From the NCBI RefSeq assembly GCF_001968825.1, contig NZ_MIEU01000011.1:186001-250000 (forward strand): DNA of 64,000 nt. Direction: 5' to 3'. A model generated the notes under the pieces. That model did not search any database, had not been told where the DNA came from, and saw nothing but the letters and a program-made list of their open reading frames with translations. Position numbers and translations under genes: made by a program. Each line of letters begins with the position of its first letter. Position 1 is the first letter of the stretch. Shown here piece after piece: positions 58,437 to 64,000 of this stretch. The DNA comes from Tersicoccus sp. Bi-70 (lineage in GTDB: Bacteria > Actinomycetota > Actinomycetes > Actinomycetales > Micrococcaceae).

Positions 58437-59810
58437 GTGAGCACGACACGAGCGCGCCGGGAGGAACGGCACCGGGACAGTCGGCCGGCCGAGGGCCCCG
58501 GCGTCAACCGGCGCATCCTCGCGCTCGCGGTGCCCGCGCTCGGCGCGCTCGTCGCCGAGCCGCTCTTCCTGCTGGCCGACTCGGCGATCATCGGCCACCT
58601 CGGCGTGGACCAGCTGGCCGGCGTCGGGCTCGCCGCGACCGTGGTGCAGACCGCGGTGGGGCTGATGGTCTTCCTCGCCTACTCGACCACCGCGGCGGTC
58701 GCCCGCCGGCTCGGAGCCGGGGACCGGGCCACCGCGCTGGCGATGGGCCGGGACGGCATGTGGCTGGGGGCGGGTCTCGGCGTGGTGCTGGCCGTCGTCG
58801 GCTGGGTCACCGCGGACCCGGTGGTCCGGGCGCTCGGGGCGGACGGCCCCGTCGCCGGCTTCGCCACCGACTTCCTGCGGTTCAGCATGCCGGGACTGAT
58901 CGCGATGCTGCTCGTGCTCGCCGCGACTGGCGTGCTGCGCGGGCTGCAGGACACCCGCACCCCGCTCGTCGTCGCGCTCGGGGGCTTCGGCCTGAACATC
59001 GTGCTCGACCTGCTGCTGGTCTACGGGGCGGGCTGGTCGGTGACGGGCGCCGCGATCGGCACCTCCGTCGCCCAGTGGGCGATGGCGATCGTGTACCTCG
59101 TGATCCTCGGGCGAGCCTTCGCGGCCGAGCACCTGAGCCTGCGTCCGTCGGTGGCCGGCGTCGTGGCCGCGTCCCGGGTCGGGTCGTGGCTGATGCTGCG
59201 CACGCTGAGCCTGCGTGTCGCGATCCTCACCACGGTGGTGGTCGCCACTGCACAGGGGCCGGTCAACCTGGCCGCCCATCAGCTGACGATGACGATGTTC
59301 AACGCCCTGGCCATGGTCCTGGACGCCCTGGCCATCGCCGGGCAGGCGCTGATCGGCAAGGAGCTCGGCAGCGGTGAACTCCCGCTGGTGCGGGCGTTGA
59401 CCCGCCGGATGATCGCCTGGGGACTCGGCTTCGGCGTCGTCACCGGGGTGGCGCTGGCCGCCGTCGCGCCGTGGCTCGGCTTCCTGTTCACGGGCGAGGA
59501 CGCCGTCCGTTCGGCGTTCACGGTGGCGGTCCTCGTGCTCGCGGCCGGTCAGCCGATCTGCGGGCTCGTGTTCGTCCTCGACGGCATCCTCATCGGGGCC
59601 GGCGATGCCCGCTACCTCGCCCTGACCGGGCTCGTGAACCTGGCTGTCTACCTGCCGCTGCTGGCCTGGGTCCACCTCGGCGGGGCGCAGGGAACGGCGG
59701 CGCTGGCCTGGCTGTGGGCCGCGTTCGGGATCGGCTACCTTGCCTCGCGGGCCCTCACCCTGAGCCTGCGCGCCCGCACCGGCCGGTGGATGGTCACGGG
59801 CGCTGTCTGA
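58437..59810 (+). CDS. MATE family efflux transporter (DinF-like)
   Basis: 457-aa 12-helix MATE pump that expels drugs or metabolites with H+ or Na+. Helix 1-2 VPALGALVAEPLFLLADSAIIGHLG (in part) and the repeat of this in the second half (MFNALAMVLDALAIAGQALIGKELG) are typical; the DinF subgroup is suggested by the ALGALVAEPLFLLAD pattern. GTG start with leaderless-type promoter. Divergent from the hydrolase gene. Confidence 0.9.
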   Translation: MSTTRARREERHRDSRPAEGPGVNRRILALAVPALGALVAEPLFLLADSAIIGHLGVDQLAGVGLAATVVQTAVGLMVFLAYSTTAAVARRLGAGDRATALAMGRDGMWLGAGLGVVLAVVGWVTADPVVRALGADGPVAGFATDFLRFSMPGLIAMLLVLAATGVLRGLQDTRTPLVVALGGFGLNIVLDLLLVYGAGWSVTGAAIGTSVAQWAMAIVYLVILGRAFAAEHLSLRPSVAGVVAASRVGSWLMLRTLSLRVAILTTVVVATAQGPVNLAAHQLTMTMFNALAMVLDALAIAGQALIGKELGSGELPLVRALTRRMIAWGLGFGVVTGVALAAVAPWLGFLFTGEDAVRSAFTVAVLVLAAGQPICGLVFVLDGILIGAGDARYLALTGLVNLAVYLPLLAWVHLGGAQGTAALAWLWAAFGIGYLASRALTLSLRARTGRWMVTGAV

Positions 59811-59887
59811 TCCGCCCACCTGATCCAGCGGCCGACGCGGTCGCTTCCGACCGGTTCCTCCGGGCCGTGGCGGGTGCGGGGGCGCAC

Positions 59888-59893
59888 TAGACT
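59888..59893 (+). promoter_or_regulatory. -10 box TAGACT, leaderless promoter
   Basis: TAGACT ends 6 nt before the ATG at 59900. Confidence 0.55.
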
Positions 59894-59899
59894 GAGCGG

Positions 59900-60451
59900 A
59901 TGTCCTCCTCCGCCCATGCGCCCCGGTTCCTGGGCCGCGCCTGGCAACTGCTGCTGGTGCGCGGGCTGGTCTGCGCCGTGTTCGGGCTCATCACCGCCTT
60001 CTGGGCGACGCCGGACGACACCGCGATGCGTCTGATGATCGCGTTCTACATGCTGGCGCTCGGGGTCGTGAACTGGCGGATCTCCGTCGCCGTGCGGGAC
60101 CGCCGGGTGCTCTCGTACGCCCTGACCATCGCGATCTTCGGGGTGATCGTGCTGATCGCCCCGAGCCGGGCGATGCTCGCGCTCGTGGCCGCGCTCGGCT
60201 TCACCCTGTTCGGGCTGATGGAGGCGACCGTGTGCTGGATGTCCCGGCGCACCCACCCCGTGGTCCGGGACGGCGTCATCATCGGGGCGGCGATGGCCGG
60301 CTCCGGCACCATCCTGCCGCTCGTGCAGGACCTCGGGCCCCACGGCATGCTCGGGGTGCTCGGGGGCGGCGCGATCATCTGTGCGGTCGTCATGCTGATC
60401 GGTGCCCTGACCGTCCGGCACGAGATCACCTCCGGGTCACTGCCGGCCTGA
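59900..60451 (+). CDS. HdeD/DUF308-like membrane protein
   Basis: 183 aa with about six hydrophobic helices in three pairs, e.g. LLLVRGLVCAVFGLITAFWA, LTIAIFGVIVLIAPSRA and ALGFTLFGLMEATVCW. The repeated G-hydrophobic pattern resembles the DUF308/HdeD family of small membrane proteins with no defined activity. Separate promoter (TAGACT). The next small membrane gene has its own promoter at 60460. Confidence 0.8.
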   Translation: MSSSAHAPRFLGRAWQLLLVRGLVCAVFGLITAFWATPDDTAMRLMIAFYMLALGVVNWRISVAVRDRRVLSYALTIAIFGVIVLIAPSRAMLALVAALGFTLFGLMEATVCWMSRRTHPVVRDGVIIGAAMAGSGTILPLVQDLGPHGMLGVLGGGAIICAVVMLIGALTVRHEITSGSLPA

Positions 60452-60459
60452 CGACGACG

Positions 60460-60465
60460 TAGACT
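60460..60465 (+). promoter_or_regulatory. -10 box TAGACT with 5' leader
   Basis: TAGACT lies 57 nt before the GTG at 60523; transcription would give a roughly 50-nt leader that includes the AAGGAGG ribosome site, unlike the leaderless genes nearby. Confidence 0.5.
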
Positions 60466-60522
60466 GGAACCACCGGGCCGCCCGCACCACTGGCGGTCCG
60501 TTGTCGTGAAGGAGGAGTGCCC

Positions 60523-60888
60523 GTGTCGCAGGACCGGCAGCGGTCGACGCGAGGAATCAAGGCCACCGTGAAGGCGCCGTTGATCTTCTCCGCGGTGCTG
60601 GCCGCCGTGACGTTCGTCGTCGTCCTCTTCGCGGCCTCGGGCGGGACCGCCAACCACATGCGCGTCGACACGGCCGCCGTCGCCGCGGCCATCGCCTTCA
60701 TCGTCTCGCTCGTCGTCGCCGCGATGCTGATGATGATCGAGAAGCCCAACGCCGACCACCTCGGCAAGGGCAGCGGCATCAACCGGGTCTCCTCCCGGAT
60801 CCCGGGCGGTGCCGCGAAGGCGCCCACCGACCCGAACCACGTCGAGGACCCGGAGTACGGCCAGCGCCACGCGGCCGACGACGACTGA
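60523..60888 (+). CDS. small two-helix membrane protein
   Basis: 121 aa with two membrane helices (about 18-38 and 52-75) and a cytoplasmic tail ending YGQRHAADDD. No family recognised; the lysine/arginine-rich start and the tail GSGINRVSSRIPGG suggest a cytoplasmic C-terminus. The second GTG (60523) is used because GGAGG is 7 nt upstream; GTG 60517 overlaps it. Confidence 0.75.
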   Translation: MSQDRQRSTRGIKATVKAPLIFSAVLAAVTFVVVLFAASGGTANHMRVDTAAVAAAIAFIVSLVVAAMLMMIEKPNADHLGKGSGINRVSSRIPGGAAKAPTDPNHVEDPEYGQRHAADDD

Positions 60889-60956
60889 GCCCGACCCGGC
60901 CAGACCGCCACGACGTCGCGCGCCCCGGCAGAGACGAACCAGCCGTCACGGTGAGA

Positions 60957-60990
60957 GGGCCGGTGACGGTGTCTCCACCCTCACCGGCCC
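60957..60990. terminator. hairpin terminator between convergent genes
   Basis: Perfect 10-bp stem GGGCCGGTGA/TCACCGGCCC with a 14-nt loop between the small membrane protein and xylanase genes. Confidence 0.65.
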
Positions 60991-61029
60991 CTCGCGAGTG
61001 CGACTGATCGCCGCGGCCCGGTCGCCGAG

Positions 61030-62148
61030 TCAGCCGCGGCCGGCCCCGATTCCCGTGCGGTGCGGCGCGCCCTTGCCGAGTTCCAGCGCCTGCTGAAGCG
61101 CGTAGTACTGCGCCTTGGGCTGGAACTTCTCGTCGTAGACGGTGGCCGCTCCTTCGCCCGCGAAGACTCCCGGAACCCAGGAGTTGCCGTCGTCGAAGCC
61201 CCAGACGGTGTAGGAGATGCACCGCTTCACCGCCATGCACGCCTGCAGGGTCTGGGTGTAGCCGGCCACCTGCGCGGACTGCTCGGTGGCCGTGACCGGC
61301 AGGGTGGTCCGCACGTCGACCTCGGTCTCGGCGACGTCGAGCCGGAGGTCGGCGAACCGCTGCAGGTTGCTTTGGAGATCGGGAAGCGGGTACTGCGTGT
61401 CCAGGTGCGTCTGGAACCCGACACCGTCGATCGGGACTCCCTGCGCCTTGAGACTCTTGACCAGCGCGTAGACCGCGTTGCTCTTCGGGCCGGTGTACTC
61501 GATGTTGTAGTCGTTGTAGAAGAGCTTCGCCTTCGGGTCGGCCTGGTGCGCCCAGCGGAAGGCGTCCGCGATGTACCCGGGGCCTAGCTTCTGCAGCCAG
61601 ATGCTGTCGCGGAGGGTCCCGTCGTCGTTGAACGCCTCGTTGACTACGTCCCACTGCCAGATCTGGCCCTTGAAGTGCGTCACCTGGTCGATGACGTGCT
61701 GGCGGAGGATCGCCCGCAGTTCGTCCGGGCTCATCTGCGGTGCCGCGGCGGTGAGCCAGCTGGGCAGCTGGCTGTGCCAGACGAGGGTGTGGCCGCGCAC
61801 GAGCTGGTGATTGGCCTGGGCGAAGGCGACGAGGCGGTCGGCCGCGGCCCAGTCGTAGGTCCCGCGGGTGGGCTCGACCACCTCCCACTTCATGACGTTC
61901 TCCGGGGTGACCGTGGAGAACTGGGATGCCGTGATGTTCCGGTACGTCGCGTTGCTCGCCAGCTGGTCCGTGTTGACGGCCGTGCCGATGCGCAGGCCGA
62001 TCGGGGCCGCGAGCGAGCGCAGGGAGTCGGCGTGGTGGGATGATCCGCCGGCGTGGGGCGAAGCGGGTGCGGCCGTGGCGGAGACCGGCGTCGCGAGAAC
62101 GGCGCACAGTCCGAGGACGCCGGCCAGCAGGGGGCGATGTAGAGCCAT
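61030..62148 (-). CDS. secreted endo-1,4-beta-xylanase, GH10
   Basis: 372-aa exported glycoside hydrolase that cleaves the xylan backbone. Signal peptide at about 1-27 (LLAGVLGLCAVLATPVSATAA). The GH10 barrel shows RGHTLVWHSQLPSW, the acid/base E171 in WDVVNEAF and the nucleophile E276 in AETEVDVR, where the usual Leu before Asp is Val. No carbohydrate-binding module. AGGAG lies 5 nt before the ATG at 62148. A perfect LacI-type operator lies 173 bp upstream. Confidence 0.94.
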   Translation of the reverse strand: MALHRPLLAGVLGLCAVLATPVSATAAPASPHAGGSSHHADSLRSLAAPIGLRIGTAVNTDQLASNATYRNITASQFSTVTPENVMKWEVVEPTRGTYDWAAADRLVAFAQANHQLVRGHTLVWHSQLPSWLTAAAPQMSPDELRAILRQHVIDQVTHFKGQIWQWDVVNEAFNDDGTLRDSIWLQKLGPGYIADAFRWAHQADPKAKLFYNDYNIEYTGPKSNAVYALVKSLKAQGVPIDGVGFQTHLDTQYPLPDLQSNLQRFADLRLDVAETEVDVRTTLPVTATEQSAQVAGYTQTLQACMAVKRCISYTVWGFDDGNSWVPGVFAGEGAATVYDEKFQPKAQYYALQQALELGKGAPHRTGIGAGRG

Positions 62149-62320
62149 GGGAACTCCTGGGGGTTGAGTACTGCGCGAGGGGGTCTGCCGTCTACGTCCA
62201 GCACGCGGCTGCGTCCGGTGAGGAGTTCTGTGCGTCATTTCCCCGGAGGCAGACGTCGCATCGGTCCTCGTGGTCCGGTTCGCCGGCCCCGATCCTGGTC
62301 CCGGCGTATAGCCGGTGACT

Positions 62321-62342
62321 AGAAAGAGAGCGCTCTCTTTCT
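62321..62342. promoter_or_regulatory. perfect 22-bp LacI-type operator
   Basis: Arm AGAAAGAGAGC followed directly by its exact complement, with the central CG typical of LacI/GalR operators. It sits between the lacI-type gene end and the xylanase start, so it probably mediates xylan or xylo-oligosaccharide induction. Confidence 0.8.
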
Positions 62343-62432
62343 GTCGAACAGTGTGTCAAGTGACTCACATCACGTCAAGAACTATTTTCCTTGTGCCGGA
62401 TGAGGCGCCCGCCGCGAGCCTCGGCGCGCGGG

Positions 62433-63518
62433 TCAGGAGGCGGACGGCGCCGGCGGAGTCACCGAGGCGCGACGCGTGAGCTCGGGGGTGATGACGCGGC
62501 TGACCGGACGCGAGTCGGGCGAGGCGAGCAACGTCAGGAGGGAGTCGACCATCATCGACCCCATCGCCTCCAGGGGCTGGCGCACCGAGGTGAGGGGCGG
62601 TTCGAGGGTGCCGGCCACCACGAGGTCGTCGTAGCCGACCACGGACACGTCGCGGGGAACCTGCCTGCCGCTCGCCCGGATAGCGCGCAACGCGCCGACG
62701 GCCATGAGATCCGAGGAGACGAACACCGCGTCCAGGTCGGGGACGCGGGCGAGCAGGGTGGTCATCGCCGCTTCGCCGCCCTCGACGGAGAAGTCGGCTC
62801 GGGCGATCGCGTCGTCGGACAGCCCGTGCTCGCGCAGCACGTCCCGCCACCCGGCGGTGCGGTCGATCGCCACCCCGAGATCGGTGGGCCCGGCGATGTG
62901 GGCGATGCGTGTCCTCCCCGCGTCCACCAGTTCCTGCGCCGCGATGCGGCCGCCGGCGTAGTTGTCCACGTCGACGTAGGAGAACAGCTCGGGGTCGTCC
63001 GGCGGCCGGCCGAGGTAGACCACCGGGAGCGGGGCCTCGCGGAGCTGGCTCGGAAGGTAGGAGCTGTGGGCCTCGAGCACCACCATCGCCCCGTCCACGT
63101 GACCGGCCTCGAGATAGCGCTGCAGGCGGTCCTCGTCATCGTCCGAGGCCGAGGCCAGCAGCATCACCAGCTGCTTCGACGCCCTGGCGATGCCCGTCAT
63201 GACCCCGCGTAGTGGCAACGCGAAGAACGACTCGCTGCTGGAGGAGCCCATGGAGGAGAGGTCGGGTTCGGTCAGGATCAGGGCCACGGAACCGGTCCTG
63301 CCCCCGGCGAGCAGACGAGCCGCGGAGTTGGGGCGATACCCTAGATCCTCCACGGCTCTGGCCACGGCGGCCGCCGCCGCGGGCTTCACCGAGGACCTGC
63401 CGTTGATGGCCCGCGACGCGGTCGCCCGCGACACGCCTGCGGCCGCGGCGACGTCCTCCAGCGTCGGCGCCGTGGCCGCGCCGGGACGCGACGGCGGCGA
63501 CACCGGGGAGGACTCCAT
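62433..63518 (-). CDS. LacI family transcriptional regulator
   Basis: 361-aa repressor. DNA-binding head (about 18-70): TLEDVAAAAGVSRATASRAINGR with hinge GYRPNSAARLLAGGRTG; then a periplasmic-binding-protein-like sugar domain (VDGAMVVLEAH, VVGYDDLVVAGTLEPPLTSVRQPLEAMG in part). It is upstream of and co-directional with the xylanase gene and likely binds the 22-bp operator at 62321-62342. Confidence 0.93.
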   Translation of the reverse strand: MESSPVSPPSRPGAATAPTLEDVAAAAGVSRATASRAINGRSSVKPAAAAAVARAVEDLGYRPNSAARLLAGGRTGSVALILTEPDLSSMGSSSSESFFALPLRGVMTGIARASKQLVMLLASASDDDEDRLQRYLEAGHVDGAMVVLEAHSSYLPSQLREAPLPVVYLGRPPDDPELFSYVDVDNYAGGRIAAQELVDAGRTRIAHIAGPTDLGVAIDRTAGWRDVLREHGLSDDAIARADFSVEGGEAAMTTLLARVPDLDAVFVSSDLMAVGALRAIRASGRQVPRDVSVVGYDDLVVAGTLEPPLTSVRQPLEAMGSMMVDSLLTLLASPDSRPVSRVITPELTRRASVTPPAPSAS

Positions 63519-63524
63519 GCCCGC

Positions 63525-63530
63525 ATCGTA
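63525..63530 (-). promoter_or_regulatory. -10 box TACGAT, leaderless promoter of lacI-type gene
   Basis: On the minus strand TACGAT ends 6 nt before the ATG at 63518; no ribosome site. Confidence 0.5.
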
Positions 63531-63554
63531 GCCCGCCGTCCACGGGCGCCCGGC

Positions 63555-64000
63555 TCAGCCGGAAGCGGCCGCCTTGCGCGCCCGGTACGCGGCCACGTTC
63601 GCCCGGTTCCCGCAGTTGCCCACATCGCAGTAGCGCTTCGACCGGTTCTTCGAGAGGTCGACCAGCACGGCGTCGCAGTCCTCGGCCGCGCACACCTTGA
63701 GCCGGTCGCGTTCGTCCGCGCGGATGACGTCGACGAGCGCCATCGCCGTCTCCACCCCCACCCGCTTCGCGAGGGGATCCGTGGCCTCGGTCGCGTGCAG
63801 GTGCCAGTCCCAGTGGTCGTGCTTGACCAGCTGCGGCAGGGCTCGCGCGTCGGCTAGCAGGGCGTTGACGGCGGCCACGAGTTCGTCCTCGGTCATGGTC
63901 CACAGCTCGCGCACCCGGTGCCGCAGAACGAGCACCTCGTCCAGTTCGGCCTCGTCGCCGACGCGCACGCCCGAGTACTGCTCGCGGTCCAGGAAGGCGT
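63555..64000 (-). CDS. CGNR zinc-finger/ABATE domain protein, N-terminus cut by window edge
   Basis: About 148 C-terminal codons are visible. The last 45 residues form a CGNR zinc finger: CAAEDCDAVLVDLSKN, RSKRYCDVGNCGNRANVAAYRAR with four cysteines. The part before (LRHRVRELW, VNALLADARALPQL) belongs to the ABATE/stress-related domain. The reading frame stays open to the window end (upstream FLDREQYSGV is in frame), so the GTG at 63968 is internal. Likely a DNA-binding transcription factor of unknown regulon. Confidence 0.87.
   Translation of the reverse strand, partial: AFLDREQYSGVRVGDEAELDEVLVLRHRVRELWTMTEDELVAAVNALLADARALPQLVKHDHWDWHLHATEATDPLAKRVGVETAMALVDVIRADERDRLKVCAAEDCDAVLVDLSKNRSKRYCDVGNCGNRANVAAYRARKAAASG

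Overview
This is a very GC-rich window (roughly 70 % by eye) with about 60 closely packed genes, many overlapping by ATGA or GTGA, and strong G/C bias at third codon positions. The gene families point to an actinomycete (Actinomycetota), plausibly of the Micrococcales type, although nothing here fixes the genus. These include an ECF sigma factor with a zinc-binding anti-sigma factor, a class F sortase, lutABC, a VanY/FG-GAP secreted peptidase, LacI-controlled GH10 xylanase, and many genes that begin 6-7 nt after a TANNNT -10 box and so look leaderless. No tRNA, rRNA, CRISPR array, insertion sequence or prophage was seen.

Layout. 1-4618: an acyl-CoA catabolic operon on the minus strand (CoA transferase III, crotonase, acetoacetate-decarboxylase-like protein, 3-hydroxyacyl-CoA dehydrogenase cut by the window edge) with a divergent IclR regulator. 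4757-7034: a SnoaL-like gene with no normal start codon, a 0.5 kb non-coding stretch crowded with DnaA-box-like 9-mers, then dnaB. 7134-8849: an AlbA_2 (Schlafen-type)/ATPase gene that looks like accessory DNA. 9166-19952: transport and housekeeping genes (two MFS proteins, two phosphotransferase-like kinases, DUF899, SRPBCC, a zinc alcohol dehydrogenase, a pterin dehydratase-glyoxalase fusion, VanY, DUF1905) and a small protein made of about 23 Ser-hydrophobic-Gly/Ala triplets. 20183-23389: DUF4397 surface protein, class F sortase, ECF sigma and anti-sigma. 23473-28837: MMPL exporter with divergent MarR regulator, a helix-hairpin-helix protein coupled to a sugar-epimerase-like SDR, VOC and YCII proteins.

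28955-35396: a GntR-controlled catabolic operon (MFS, FAD amine oxidase, DapA-type lyase, aldehyde dehydrogenase) in which the MFS and aldehyde dehydrogenase genes each carry one single-G frameshift. 35478-46276: zinc-type CDF exporter, shikimate dehydrogenase, a lipoprotein-like class B PBP, thiosulfate importer tsuA-tsuB, more MFS pumps, a DUF3883 nuclease-like protein and an AHSA1 protein. 46409-50279: lutCBA for lactate oxidation with a divergent GntR regulator and a TGGTCAGACCA operator. 50335-57060: alcohol dehydrogenase and a dipeptide/nickel-type ABC importer whose binding-protein gene is separated from the permeases by an opposite-strand small gene. 57215-64000: alpha/beta hydrolase, MATE pump, small membrane proteins, a GH10 xylanase with a perfect 22-bp LacI-type operator and its likely LacI regulator, and a CGNR zinc-finger protein cut by the window end.

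The clearest physiology is that of a heterotroph living on plant polymers, lactate, peptides and organic acids, with many drug/metabolite exporters. The least familiar elements are the tripeptide-repeat membrane protein, the DnaA-box cluster in front of dnaB, the twin frameshifts in one operon, and the acyl-CoA operon with altered catalytic residues.
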